64,000 nt of DNA. Source: Sipunculus nudus. Taxonomy: Eukaryota > Annelida > Sipuncula > Golfingiida > Sipunculidae. The stretch is from NCBI GenBank assembly GCA_026874595.1, contig CM049318.1:11511241-11575240 (forward strand), in the 5' to 3' direction. Of the stretch, positions 1-12,999 are shown one piece after another. Position numbers and translations under genes: made by a program. Each line of letters starts with the position of its first letter. Position 1 is the first letter of the stretch. Below the pieces are notes generated by a model. That model was not told the DNA's origin and made no database searches. It saw nothing but the letters and a program-made list of their open reading frames with translations.

Positions 1-675
1 GTCACAGATTGACTAATATAAAGCTGTGCTCATCATATTATATACACCTCTAAAAGTAAGGAACATGCAAGGTCTACATGCCCCTGCTTAAAAATGATTC
101 AGTATACATGCTAGATGCATACATACAGAAAACATTGTGCGCTGTCCCATTTTTGTTCCTACTTGATTAAATCACAGGTTAGCAATACCATATTTCAGGA
201 TCCTTATAAATACTAAAATAAGTAGAAAAGTTGCTACTAGAAAGAGTTTAAAAAAAGGAATAAGAGTAATCTTTAGTAAATCTGCATTAACACAGTGTTT
301 TTTTAAAGAAGTCATTTGCGTGAGAGAGGTTTCTGTACTATTATTTATGTACATATAAAATATTTATGATATGAAATTAGTGCATCCTATGCCCGTGACG
401 TTACCGCCACAAATCATCATATTCTTGGCAATTTCTTGGTAGAAAAGATTATCTTTCGCTGAATCATCCTGGAGCAAAAATGTATTACCAAACTATAGAA
501 ACTTAGTATATATACAAAATAATAGGTTTGCAAATGAAAGTGTTCCTGTCCTGATGCAGTTCACAACTTAATCTGATTTGTTTGTTATACATTGCCTAGA
601 TGTATTTGTTTGTCTGAATGTCATAATATATGTCTTAACTGATTGTTATCAAATACCTCGTTCTCAGACCCTGTC
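1..675. other. Unassigned AT-rich sequence
   Basis: I see no gene, RNA or recognisable repeat here. The short open frames have no recognisable domain and the base composition is uniformly AT-rich. Confidence 0.5.
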
Positions 676-892
676 CATAAACGGATCCAGGAGAGGCGGG
701 GTCCATAGGGTCCGGACCCCCCATCCTCCTTTTTTCATCCGAAGCAACCTTTTTTTAATGCTTTTAGACAAAGGTTTTGGACCCCCCCCCCCCCCCCCCT
801 TCTCCGTACCTTGGGACCTTTTTTTTTATGTTTTTCATTAGTTCTGGGTTGGCCCCCTTCTCCTCTTTTCCTAAATCCTGGATCCGCCCCTG
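676..892 (+). mobile_element. hAT-like MITE, copy 1
   Basis: A short non-coding element begins with a degraded ACGGATCCAGG end and closes with CCTGGATCCGCCCCTG. The closing end is the reverse complement of the CAGGGGCGGATCCAGG type of terminus seen in many non-autonomous hAT elements. Between the ends are runs of C and T, including a poly-C run at about 781-799. The same architecture recurs at 6898-7038, 14737-14945, 57761-57958 and 58910-59112, so it is a dispersed family. The open frame crossing it (578-841) is proline-rich only because of the C runs and is not a gene. Assignment to hAT rests on the termini alone; no transposase is present. Confidence 0.6.
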
Positions 893-1620
893 CTGTGTGT
901 TACAAAACACACGTTAACGAATGGCAACGAAACTTTATGATAAAAAAAGCCGACATGGCAGTGGATGGAAGCTCAGCTGGGTACCAGTAGAGCCTTGATC
1001 AGTAACACTTAAGGCCCATGCACACTTATCAACATAAACACATCAGACACTCACAGGGCCATTTAATCCCATTTGATGTACAGACACTGAACTGGCAACT
1101 TTGTCATCCGGTTTTCCACCACAGTCATTCAGGCGTAACATATACACAATGTATGTATACATTTCTGTTTTACATATACGTCTATTCATGTATGGTATGT
1201 ACGTGCCAGAGCAAGGAAAGGCATGGCTATACGGTGGTTTATATTGTACTTAAGGAGCGTTATTTAAAAGAGGAAGGTTTTTAAAACATTTCAAAGGTAG
1301 ACCAGACGTACGCTTATGAGAGCTAATAAGTTGCTTTTCTAATAGATATATTATAAAACTTCAGCACTACGCTTTGCGAAGTCAAGCCCTTTTATCCAGC
1401 TCAAGGCCTCATATGACAAGGTATTAGTAGTTAAGCAATGGTAAACTTACACTATGTTGTACTGATTAGTTGTGACGTCTTTTCCAAAACTTTAAAATTA
1501 TCAAATATCACCTTGTTTATATCTGATGCACTTACAAATGATGTATTCATGCTTTTATATGTAATTTTTTACATTGACAACTATTAACTGGGAATAGGTT
1601 TGTGCAAAACCAAAGTTCAA
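893..1620. other. Unassigned sequence
   Basis: No gene, RNA or repeat family is recognised. An 88-residue open frame at 1018-1284 has no recognisable features. Confidence 0.4.
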
Positions 1621-1621
1621 G

Positions 1622-1624
<3 letters not shown>

Positions 1625-1663
<39 letters not shown>

Positions 1664-1891
1664 AAGAGAGAAAGAGAGAAAGACAGAGAGAGACATATGC
1701 AGACAGGCAGGCAGGTAGACAGATAGAGAGAGAGAGATAAGACTTTTTAAATCAGCCAACATGCATGGCCCCTGCACGAAAACGTACAATCACACACACA
1801 CACAGACAAATAGCGATCGACAGACAATCTTCATGACAAACTTTTTTTTAAACCAGCTAATATATATGCCCCCGCATGAAAACATACAATC

Positions 1892-1922
<31 letters not shown>

Positions 1923-1985
1923 AAGAAAGAAAGAAACGACAGACCTTTTTTAAAATCAGCTAATACATATGCCCCGCATGAAAAC

Positions 1986-2029
<44 letters not shown>
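1625..2029. repeat. Tandem units with CA/GA microsatellites
   Basis: Three related units start near 1742, 1841 and 1943, a spacing of about 100 bp. Each has a T-run, then (A)TCAGCTAATACATATGCCCC-like sequence, then GCATGAAAACATACAATC, and each ends in a microsatellite. The first carries (CA)n and the next two carry (GA)n (about 1891-1919 and 1990-2029). A further (AG)n tract at 1625-1658 precedes them. Long open frames across this stretch, on both strands, come from the dinucleotide repeats. Confidence 0.8.
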
Positions 2030-2032
<3 letters not shown>

Positions 2033-3430
2033 GAAAGAGAAAGAAGCATCACAAAACTTGCTCTACCCTGTAACACACGAAACCTGTTATATTATACATC
2101 CTGGTTTATGTTCAACATGTGAATATTTCCTACCCTTAGCCTGTGTCTCCGGGCTCCAGGTTATTCGTGGCATGATTTCTCAAGTTGTCCACCAAACGAC
2201 ATCCGACACTTATTCAGTAAATAAGGCGGGATCCAGTCCATTCAAGACATCCGTCCAGCCTGTCGTCTGCTCAAAGCGATATCCGATCAAGATGCTCTCT
2301 AAATCTAGGTATCAAACATAACGTTTAAATCCCCTATCCACAACAGGATCAGCTGCATTGGAACACCTGCATCCTAACTCTCGTCCAAATGTAATTTCAC
2401 GCACCAGTGTGTATTTAGCACAGCCTAGGAAGAGTCGTTGTTTTTGCCGGACACGTTATTCTTTTTATAAAGGATCTGCTGGGTTTAGCAGAGGTTTGTC
2501 AACAGACGCTGACTCGAACATGTACATTTAACAATGATTGTCCGTGCAGTGGGAGCGCATTCAACCACTGGCAACAATGATACACACACCAACTTGAATA
2601 GACTCGTTTGAAAGCCGCATATATAGTAATACACTCGTTTGGGAAGTGTGTTGGAGGGGAATGCGAGCTATTGTCGTTCCAACCCGCCTCATCGACTTCA
2701 CCATTGATCGGGCAAATTACAACAGTCCCAGCGAGTAAGGAAATGTTTAATGACCCCGCGCGTGTGAATGCCCTCCGGCGCTCCTGTGTGCTCAGGCGAA
2801 GCTTTTCAGGAGGCATCTCGTTTTGTTGAATTCACTCCAGGAGGTACTGAACTCAACGTCATGACCCCTTAACTTTAATTCTCACTGCCGCCGCTTGTAG
2901 TCACGTCATCCAGGTATAATATACATAATGAACTTTATTCTTTGATGGGTGTATGAGGAGTAAGATCTTCATGTTTTGATGATCAAGGCTTTTATATATA
3001 GTGTTGTGAGGGAATTGAAAATATCCATTTTACTGAACAGAAAACAAAAATGTAAATAAATACTGTTGATTTATGTACGAATGTCTTAGTTTATACATCA
3101 GTGACTTTTGGGTTATAGTTGTGACATAAATCCATTGACAGTAACTAGTACAAGTAAAATTATTTGATGGCAATGGTCTGCAAATGCGACTGGCCCGATT
3201 TAGCAACACGGTAAATACAGCGCCACCTATCCATGCATCCCTGGACTTTGGTTAGTGTGTCCATTGAAACGATATCTCTACACCTTCGAGCACATCCATC
3301 ATGAGTTTTCCAATGACCCATCTTGAACAATCGTGTGAGGATATTTTCTGTAAAAAGCATATAATTAGCCACCGCCCGGGACAGATCATAGGCTTATACC
3401 ACACATGGTAAGTCCAAGTTGCTGTTCTCC
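2030..3430. other. Unassigned, with a GC-richer patch
   Basis: No gene is recognised. About 2500-2900 is richer in G+C and CpG than its surroundings and has open frames on both strands (105 residues on minus at 2499-2816, 73 residues on plus at 2608-2829). Neither resembles a family I know. It could be a divergent exon, a 5' region or an old repeat. Confidence 0.3.
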
Positions 3431-3656
3431 TGCATGCGCAGAGCGAAAGAAGGTGCAATGTATAAGGCCCAGTGTCAACATGATAAAACTAAGAATTTTG
3501 AAGATAAATGTAGATGGGATATTGCAGTGAACAACCATAAACTTCAAACTGGAATAAAAGACAAAATTCAGATGCAGGTTCAGATGGTTTTTCAGAAGGA
3601 GATAAACCTACAAAGTTTTTTTTATTTTTAATTTGATAAAATAGAAACATGGACAA

Positions 3657-5111
3657 ATGATTACGGACAAAATTTGCAGGATGAATAAACATTTTATAAG
3701 AATTTGTTTACATCTGATGAACTTAGAGAGAATAGCACAAACAAGTTTATTGTTTATTACAAAAGAGGAGTTAAATACACTTAGAAAAGAAGACGCACAA
3801 AACTGTGAAACAGATTTTTCTCCATCTGAGCTATATAAAACTGTTTTAAATTTCTTAAAACAAATGACCTGATGGATTTCCAGCTGAACTGTATCAGAAA
3901 TTTTGGGATGATATTAAAGATTATTTTAGTAATTAACTGAAATATTTATTTTCGGGTGGTATTTTTCCACTTTTAATGCGACAAGGTATTATCTGTCTCA
4001 TTCCCAAAAAAGGAAAAGATTCTCTTCTTTTGAAAAACTGGCGCCCTCTCTCTCTCTCTCTCTCTCTATTTTACACGCTGATTATTAAATAATTGCTAAA
4101 ACTTTAGCTAATAGACTTAAGACCACTAGACTCTATTATTCATTCTGCTCATGCAGACTGGTTTCATGAAAAATAGATATATTGGAGAAAGTATGATAAA
4201 AATTACAGATACACTTGAATATTCATATAAACAAAAAATAAAAAGTTACCAAGTATATAGATTTTGAAAAAGTTTTTTTTTAAATTTTTTGAATTTACTC
4301 ATATTCAAAATACTCTAGAAATGTAAGATTTTGGACCAAATTTTAGAAAATGGATTCATATACTTCCATACTTAGGTATCAATAGCAGTGTTATTAATAG
4401 GGGATTGGCTACTGCATACATTTCTATAAATCGAGATGTTAGGCAAGGCTGTCCAATGTCACCATATCTGTGTATACTTGCCTCAGAAATAGTAGCCGTT
4501 AAAATAAGAAATAATCCTAAAATTAAAGGTGTAAATATAGAAGGCACTGAATATAAATTAATTCAGTATTCAGACGACACAGCTGTTACCATTACTGGAG
4601 GCACTAAACTTCTAGAAACTTTTGAAGACTCTAAAATAATATCTGGATTAAAAGTAAATGTGGAAAACACTTTAGTTGATCCTATGACACCTTTTGCCAA
4701 TGAAAAGAGAACATAGAAAGGCTAGGTTTAAAATGGTGACCTCAACCAGTAAAAATATTGGGTATATCTGTTTATCCAGACTGGAGAAAGATGAAATATT
4801 TTAACTATAAAGAAAAACTTAGTAAAATTAAAACAATTATAAATATATGGTAAAATAGAGGTATTTCGCTCTCAGGAACGATTGGTATTATAAAAGCACA
4901 TATACATGTGTTATCACAACTGATATATTCACTACAGGTATTACCTATTCCATCCCAAATTTATATAAAAGATATTGAATCTTTACTTTGGAATTTCATA
5001 TGGCATAAACAAGATATGATTAAACGAACCACACTTATAGCACCTATTGAAAAAAGGGGACTAGACATGACACATTTAACATTCAAATTTGATGCATTAA
5101 AAATTGCTTAG
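3657..5111 (+). pseudogene. Reverse transcriptase pseudogene (LINE ORF2)
   Basis: The reverse transcriptase body of the LINE is split into at least four frames, with the longest open pieces at 3657-3872, 4405-4716 and 4908-5111. In the 103-residue piece, RQGCP lies at residues 13-17 and YSDD at 55-58. The two catalytic aspartates are still present, with the usual YADD box read as YSDD. Stops before 4405 and after 4716, and a CT microsatellite at about 4047-4067 just after NWRP, break the enzyme. A separate endonuclease domain is not visible upstream, so the copy is 5'-truncated or decayed beyond recognition. It cannot make a full protein. Confidence 0.8.
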
Positions 5112-5799
5112 GTGGAGTGTTTTTTATCTGGCCCCTTAGACCGAGGCTGGAGACAGATAATTGATATACAATTTGAAGGAATTGATTATATTTAAATGTA
5201 ATCTTTGCTCATCTTACATAAGACATCTTAATGATCATTTATATAGCCCAATCTGGAGAGAAGTTTTTGATGCATGGCGTAAATATAACTTCAAAACATG
5301 TACTCTGCAGATAAAATCTTAAATCAAGAGCTATTTTATAACTCGAATATCAGAAAACTGTATATATCAACGAAATGTAAATACAGGTGTCAAAAAATTA
5401 TATGATATCCTAAAAAATTAATAACAAACAACATACTTTTCTATTATATGCAGAACTCGTCAGTAGAATTAAATTAAAAGTAGGGCAAAGCAGTATACGA
5501 GTTTAATTGATGCAATTCCAGTAAGTTGGAATAAATAATTAAAGTATGTTCAGATAGTGATAAACACATTATTAATCCATGTAAACCGAATATATATATA
5601 TATATATTATAATGAATATTAAAAAAAAATCACAAAAAAGTTTACTAAGTTTAATTATGAATGTCTGCACAGAACCCTCTTAAGCAATTGATAAATGGAA
5701 TAGAGACATGCAATGCGATTGTAAAGACTTGATATATATGAAGCCTTTCATAATATAAAAAGCATAACAATATCAGAACTATTAAGAATTTACCGATTA

Positions 5800-6240
5800 A
5801 AACTAATTCAAAGGACCATAGCTCTCAACCCTTTCTTATTAATATGGAGAAAGCAAGAAGTGAACTTTGTTCACTTTTTAAAAAACAAAAGAGAAAGAAA
5901 CGATTATGCTTCTATTTTATAGCTGTAACTAAACACAAAACATTTTTACTCAAATGAAAAACTAGCTGATGAGCCAAATGATACTTCTTGCAGAAAACTT
6001 CTTCAGTAAAACATCTATTTAAACTAATTCAAAGGACCATAGCTCTCAACCCTTTCTTATTAATATGGAGAAAGCAAGAAGTGAACTTTGTTCACTTTTT
6101 AAAAAACAAAAGAGAAAGAAACGATTATGCTTCTATTTTATAGCTGTAACTAAACACAAAACATTTTTACTCAAATGAAAAACTAGCTGATGAGCCAAAT
6201 GATACTTCTTGCAGAAAACTTCTTCAGTAAAACATCTATT
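5800..6240. repeat. Perfect 221-bp tandem duplication
   Basis: The stretch 5800-6020 is repeated directly at 6021-6240, and I could not find a mismatch over the whole 220 bases. It lies in the 3' part of the decayed LINE. The perfect identity contrasts with the heavy decay around it, so it is either a very recent tandem duplication or an assembly artefact. Confidence 0.9.
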
Positions 6241-6897
6241 ATCCTCAACAACACAAATGATTCTATGTTAGATACACTTATATTACTAGCTAAAAGATAT
6301 AATTATATATGTGTGTAAATGCAAAAATATTATGCCAAACCTCATCATTTATAAACAATATATAGAACAGATATACATCATTGAAGAAAACATTGCCCAC
6401 AGAAATGAAATCATATCTGTACATTATAAGAAGTGGAGCCCACTTATGTCATAAAATATTTTTGTTTATGTAATTGGACATTGAGATATATCCATGGTGA
6501 AAATATATGTTTTGTGTTCCTAGATACAGATATTATTGTTGTTGAATATGCAAATACTTGTTTTATGTACATAAGTTTGCATTTGTCATTATGTTGTTTT
6601 AATGTGTCATTATAATATTTAGTGTATATTCTCTGAAGAATATATAATAAAATTACCTGGTAAACAAACTATCATAGGCCATGATCAAGCCTCTACATAA
6701 AACTGTCTCTGAACTGTGTAGGTATCACCTTACTGGATTTGTTTTTGTGCATTGTCATTGTATCTGTTTTTGTGCAGTGTGTTAGTCTATGTATATACCT
6801 CGTTTCACATGTTCATTATTGGTACAGCCCATAAGTTGTTTCATTTGATGTATTCAATAAAAAAGAGGGCTAATGACAAAACCTAAAAAATGGTCGC

Positions 6898-7038
6898 CCG
6901 GTTTGAAAAGGGAGGGGGGGAGGAGGTTCTTCCAGGCCGCAGAATTTGGTCAAATACCCTTAAGAAACTGTTGCGGTGGCTGTAAAAAAAAAGGGGGGGG
7001 GGGGCGCGGGACTCCTCCTCTCCCGGGATCCATTTCTG
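6898..7038 (-). mobile_element. hAT-like MITE fragment, copy 2
   Basis: Read on the minus strand it starts CAGAAATGGATCCCGGGAG, continues through a poly-C/poly-T stretch and AAGGGTATTTGACCAAATT, and loses its other terminus. The order of blocks matches the copies at 58910 and 14737. Open frames on both strands here are proline- or glycine-rich because of the homopolymers. Confidence 0.6.
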
Positions 7039-8517
7039 AGACAGGCTTGTGATCCGCAAGAGCATCGTAACCAGTTCCAGGGTATATACAACTCCTTCTT
7101 TGGAGATCGGCAGGCACGTGTTCAAACACGATTTGAGATGGCAACAAACGTGCAGAATTACTCTTCCGTTAATAAATACATTTATCATAACGTGAAAGGA
7201 AGGCACTGATAAGCATTGTAAATTATCCCAGGGTTAATTAAATAAACCCATCCAAGGAAATTAAGTGGCATGAATGATGCATTTCACCATGCCGGAGGAT
7301 AATTGTGACTTGGAGGATTCTGAATGCCCATTATATTTTTTTTTTTAACGAAAGCAGTTCATCTGTTTGATCCTGCAGGTTTCATGGTACAGAAGGTAAA
7401 ATAAGTGGCAGCGTTTTTCATCGGCCTCCCACAGGCAAAGGAACCAAATCTTCGTTCTGATATGCCCTGCGGTCACATGCGTGCTAATTGGCCTGTCCCC
7501 TTCTTGTTAATATACTTCCTGTACTACCCACCGGCGCAAGCTCCTATTGGTGACCAGTAAATTACAAGTTGTTTCTTCACATGACCCATAATAAACACGT
7601 GTGACGTAATGCCGTTATCTAACATATTACACAGTAGTCCTTCCACGCATGGTAGAAAAGTAGCAATTATCCGCTCTAATAGCATAATGGTTTTCCTGTG
7701 ATCTGACTAACGATTATGATTGTTCAACTGCTCTCTTATGCCTGATTTACCATTAATTATTATCGGAACCCAAAGAACAAGTGTACGCCAGCCTACAGAT
7801 GTTCACTAACAGTGCTATGCTGCCTATATTATTACAGTCTATTCGTAAGATACTCTCTGTATTTCTTCATTTGGGTCTGTAGGGGCCTTTCCTTTTGGTA
7901 AAAGGGAATTAAATTCACCAGCACCTCTGAATTGGTCAAAAATGAAAAGCCTGTGATGTTTAGTCAAAAGTGAAAAGCGCATTTTGGTCTGCCAAAAGGA
8001 TTTAGGGTTTAGTCCGTTCTTTCATGCAAGAACATTATTTACATGGACGTTGTAATAATTGTCAGAATAAACCACACACATATTTATAAATGTATATAAG
8101 AGGAATATGTGAATTTATACTTAATATTTATGAATAAGATTAGAAAGTGATTTGTAACTACAGAGAAATTTCTTTACACATACGTTTTATAAGGACTTTT
8201 TTATACTTACTTGTGTGCTTTTTTGTGCTTTTTCTTTATTTGGCCAAAATTGGTTTCATCATTGACATCATAGACTGTATTATGAAAAAAATACAGTGGT
8301 ATTAAAACATGCATTAATACAAATACATTTTCCATTTTGTACATGTGTGTACCATATAAATCTGTCAAAGTTTTTGTTACAGAACGTCACAAGATTCTTT
8401 TGTATCTAGAAAACCAAGCTATTGCTTCAGTTTATAGATAGAACAAAAATTATCTTTTTCCTTTGTCTTTTTTCCTTGTGAATTTTCCTCTTGTGATTTT
8501 TATTCTCTGACTTTCGT
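7039..8517. other. Unassigned; promoter-like motif cluster at 7540-7612
   Basis: No coding region is recognised. Within about 70 bp there are an inverted CCAAT box (CTATTGGTGA, near 7543), CACGTG (near 7597) and TGACGTAA (near 7602). This looks like a vertebrate-style proximal promoter, but no gene follows that I can recognise, so I do not call a promoter. The rest is AT-rich and featureless. Confidence 0.25.
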
Positions 8518-9130
8518 CCAGTAACTCCCTTGCCGTGCCTTTTTTTCTTAGACCTTCTTTCTACGATTTTCCTTTCTGTAACTTTCTTTCTAGCACTTCC
8601 CTTTCCGTAACTTTCTTTCTGTTAATTTCCTTTCGTGGCATTCTTTTTGTCGCTTTCCTTTCCATTACTTTCTTTTTGTCACTTCCCTTTCCATGACGTG
8701 CTTTCTGTCACTTTCCGTGACTTTCTTCCCTGTTACCTTCCATTCCGGATTCCATGAATTTCTTTCTGTCACTTTCCATGACTTTCTTTCTGTCACCTTC
8801 CTTTCAAGGAATTTCTTTCGGTCACTTTCCTTTCCGTGACATTCTTTTTGTTACGTTCCTTTCCGTTACTTTCTTTCTTGCACTTTCCTTTCCGTGACTT
8901 TCCTTCTGGCACTTTGCTTTCCGTGACTTTCTTTCTGGCACTTTCCTTTCCGTGACTTTCTTTCTGTCACTTTCCTTTCCGTGATATTCTTTTAGTTACT
9001 TTATTTTCCGTTACTTTCTTTCAGGCACTTTCCTTTCCGTGACTTTCTTTCTGTCACTTTCCTTTCCATGACTTTCTTTCTTTCACTTTCCTTTCCTTGA
9101 CCTTCTTTCTGTCACTTTCTTTTCCGTGAC
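8518..9130. repeat. Polypyrimidine minisatellite, ~29-bp unit
   Basis: About 600 bp consists of degenerate repeats of the form CGTGACTTTCTTTCTG-(T/G)CACTTTCCTTTC, with a period of about 29 bp. The most regular part is about 8860-9080. The plus strand is almost all C and T apart from the GTGAC and (G)GCAC/GTCAC islands. Confidence 0.85.
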
Positions 9131-12100
9131 TTTGTTCGTGTGGGTTTTTTATTTATATTTTTTCCACGGCCTCACTACCCGGACATATTATAATAAGGAA
9201 TAGTTGTAAAATTATTCGGTCTTCTAGGGTTATCTGGATTGCCATGCATTTTACCTTACATTTTCATATCAGCATATAACTCAGTAATAAAAAGAAGCTA
9301 GTGGCAGCATCTTTTACCCATACTGTGTCGCTACTGGTACCACATTAAACGTCATTAACTTAAATTTGTCCTGTTAACAGTAAAGTTTAAACACGAAAGG
9401 TCAGGGCATGCAGACTTTCAGTTAGACTTTCAGCGTTATATACACCAAAGAGCCAAAATATATTTCATGTATGACAGAGTAAAAGTTTTTTTTTCAATTA
9501 TTATTAAGATGTTTTTCAAAATTTCATAAGGCAACCTTCAATATACAACCAGAAATTTAAAGGAAAAATGGAAGAGCGCCCACTAAATCTGCCCCCGTTT
9601 TATAGCTTGCATGCTGATCTCCATTTCTGGCGGTATATTTAAACTATAACCATATGATTGCGGTTACCCCTTATCCACCGTGTTATTTTATTTAGTCTTA
9701 ATATCTTTCAGTATCCTTAATATATGGCTTTAGAAAGAAGAACATATATGCATAATATTTACTCAAAAGTAGCAAATTGTACAAAGTGAAAATGGCTTTT
9801 TCATAATAATGAAATACATTAACCAATTATTTAAATTATTTAATATTACATGTAATTCAGCCAATTTGCCAAATACGTTCACTGAAATTCCAGTCATTTG
9901 TAAGTGTGAAAAGTGCCGGAAGTTGTTTTGGTCATTTTTTGCCTGGGCATATCAAACATATCGTAAATTGACTAAAGATTTCAGACAATAAAAATATTGT
10001 CTAATTTTACAAATTGAGAGCTATATAATTTGCTGATAGTGTGAACTTATATATAAGTTCTTTGAACATATTGAATATATGGAAACATGAAAGGCAACGA
10101 ACTTGCCTCCAATAAATAGTTACATAAAGAGTAAGGGTTTAAACGAAAATTTTAGCAATATCAAAGTAATTTTTTACCAGACATAGAATTAACCACTGTA
10201 TCATGAAATGATGTGTCAAGATTTTTCGTGTTGTTCTTTAATCATCCAGATGCTCCTCAGATGTTGCCGGTGCAGAATTCAACGCCTTGAACAACCTCCT
10301 CACAGAGGCAAGATTTATCGGTGTAAATTATTCTTGACATTACAACGATTTATCCTGTGTTTGGAGAGAACGAGTAAAAGAGTTAAATTGAGAAAGGTTC
10401 AGGTTAGGTTAACGTAATAAATGTTGTTCAATTTTATGTGAGGATCTCACTGGACCTTGGTATGATTGGCTGATGCAAAGGTGATGTAATGGAATGTATT
10501 TTAGACTTAAATCTTGTTTTACATGTTGTTATATTCTTTTCATCTCGGTGTAGTGCTGACAGTGTCAGAAGGTTTTGTTGAGATCTTGATGTTTCTTATC
10601 ACGGGTTGTTTTCCTGTTTCAAAGTTCAAACATGTAGGCCTGTATTGATATAGTCTGTGTTCTCACAATACTTCATTCAAGATACAATACATGATATGAT
10701 ACAAATCTTTAACTTTAAATTCGGATTCCATGTCACTGTTCCTCTCGAAGTTCTGATCAAATTCGTCATATCATTGCCAACATGCTTCAGGAATCATGAA
10801 TAATGACTAATGAAACAGTCCCAACAACTGTCGTTGGCCGCCAGCCATACAGTGAGATGTCAATCAACACATTGCTTATCGGTGATTTATTTTGCCTTAC
10901 ACGTTAAGTATTATTAAAGGCAGGAGGTCGCTAATAAAATGTATGAATTTTTGTTTGGTTGTAATAGACTGTAAAAATGTAGATATGGTGACATCTGGAG
11001 GAACCGATACGATGTAGGATTCCCCCCAATGATAAATAGAACAACACAAAAAATTAAAGTTTAAATCTTCCAATAGCCGAAAGGTCTCTCCGATTTCGGA
11101 ATGGCTTTTATTTCTGAACTAAAACATATACTGACAATCTAAGCCCCTAAGCGCGCCAAAATGACTTAAGTGCCGCCCCACGTCTGGATCATTCAGGCAC
11201 CAGAGAATAATTGTCCTTTTTGCACCTTGCCCCAGGACAGCCTACTTTACTATAAAGGGGTAGCTTATTGATGGGTCAGTCCATTATAGTAAAGAGGAGT
11301 GGTAGGTAGCTCTGATATTTTACAACGATATTTGATTTTATATCACAATGTTTCGTTGTCATGGGCGAATCGTTTCAGCCCTACCAACACCCAGCAGACT
11401 TGCCAGTGTCAATTGAACGTCTTAATCATGAACATAAAACACAATCTCTTTGTTTGGTCGAAATATTTGTTTTTCTGTCAAGAATTACGTTTAGCTTATG
11501 CAGTTACTATGGTAATGAATTTGATAGAGTCCGATGAGTTTTATAATAATATAATCGGATTTTAAGTATGTTTGCTTGACATATTGGGCAAATAATGAAT
11601 TCCAGTTAATAATAACCTTACACGAATTTTATGATTTCATACAGAGTTTCACGAAGTGATTATATATATGACCAGGCACTCAATATATTTTTTTAAATAT
11701 CGGGGATTATAAACGTTCCCTGTTTCGGTTTTCTTCTGTGTTCGGGTCTTATGATAAAGAACAGCGGGACTTGTTACAGTCCTTAAACCAGTTACATTCC
11801 AAGATTTTTGTTTGTATAACTTTTATCAATTGAACATGACAACACACGTTTCTTTGTCTCCGACATATGTCGCAAATGCGATAATGCACGCGCATGATTT
11901 TTTTCTAATAACATACGGTATTTACCACAAATGTATTAATTATTCTAATTGATATTTACCATGCATCTCTTTAGCATCATGTATACGGTGTTAACGATTT
12001 TGCGCCATCTGGTCTTCAGACATTAAACGATTACAATATTTTAAGGTTTCTCGTTTTCATTCAGCGATGGTTTGAATCGTATTTCAGGCCATGCCATTGG

Positions 12101-12999
12101 AAATACTGTTGATCAGATCACATTTGTAATACATGTAGGTCTTATGTTATGAGGAAATACAAAGGGATTATCCAGAATAAACGTCTTTTTCACAGGTAAT
12201 GTGTTTAACTGAATTGACGCAAGTTGGCGCTGAGGTGCAGATAAGGTATTGAAGACTTTTGTCGGTTCACCTTTTATTTGTAACATCCAGGTATACACAA
12301 ACATATACATATACAATTATTAATACTTTTTAATCATCACAGGCACTTTGAAACAGAAACTTTGAACAACGTATATAATACGAAAACTTAATTAACAGTT
12401 AAGATGGTTTGTAAAATATACATATCACATGCAGTACTAGTCATTCCCCATCGAACATTTCATGTATAGGAATACAAACGCATGTTCATTAAGTAACTTT
12501 TAATGAGATGTATCAGAAGGACCATAGTAACTTTGATTGGTAATTCCTTAATTGTTTTTCATTTTGTATTTATTGTTGCACCCTGGAATACAGAACTGAG
12601 CATATATGGAGCCGACATTGGAAAGCAACAATGACGCTTGAATCACTATAAATGCAGTTAACCTTCCTTTGCAAGTAAATGGTCTATAAATTATTCTACT
12701 AATTAAATATGATGGCGTAATATAAAACGTTGGTATGTGAACATGAGAGTGAAAAACCTGCCATCTTATTCGACAATTAGCATACCTAAGAACCGCTTTA
12801 CCTTACAGTCTACCTTCATTAGAAACGTACGCTTAGCTTGGGCGAACTCCTCCTTTTCTAATATATCAATTAATCTATGACACAGGAACGACAAGACTAA
12901 CTTTAATTAGTGACACGTCCCGCCGAAAGTTCCACTGAAAGGCGTCTATACTGTCACAACGGAACTCTGTATGTAGCGGATAATCGAAATTCATTGTAT
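9131..12999. other. Unassigned AT-rich sequence
   Basis: I find no gene, RNA or repeat I can name in this stretch. Open frames of 60-88 residues (for example 9809-9991, 10208-10417, 11299-11565) lack recognisable domains and look like chance. Confidence 0.4.

Larger units (their letters stand above)
3430..6660 (+). mobile_element. Decayed L1-like LINE retrotransposon
   Basis: This is a non-LTR retrotransposon in the sense orientation. Successive frames on the plus strand encode pieces of an ORF2-type reverse transcriptase in the right order: an N-terminal linker (about 3640-3870), the LIPKKGKD and NWRP motifs (about 4000-4045), a DFEK-like block (about 4260), RQGCPMSP (about 4438-4465), the YSDD catalytic box (4567-4578), SGLKVN, and then the post-RT region ending in NFIWH and KRTTLI motifs (about 4990-5040). 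The 3' part to about 6660 is AT-rich, non-coding, and ends in ATAATAAAATT. Many frameshifts and stops make it dead. The motif set fits the L1/Tx1 side of LINEs. The 5' limit is uncertain. Confidence 0.8.

Noticed and set aside
1547-1987. Serine/leucine-rich minus-strand and arginine/glutamate-rich plus-strand open frames
   Set aside because: They are produced by (GA)n and (CA)n tracts being open in several frames on both strands.
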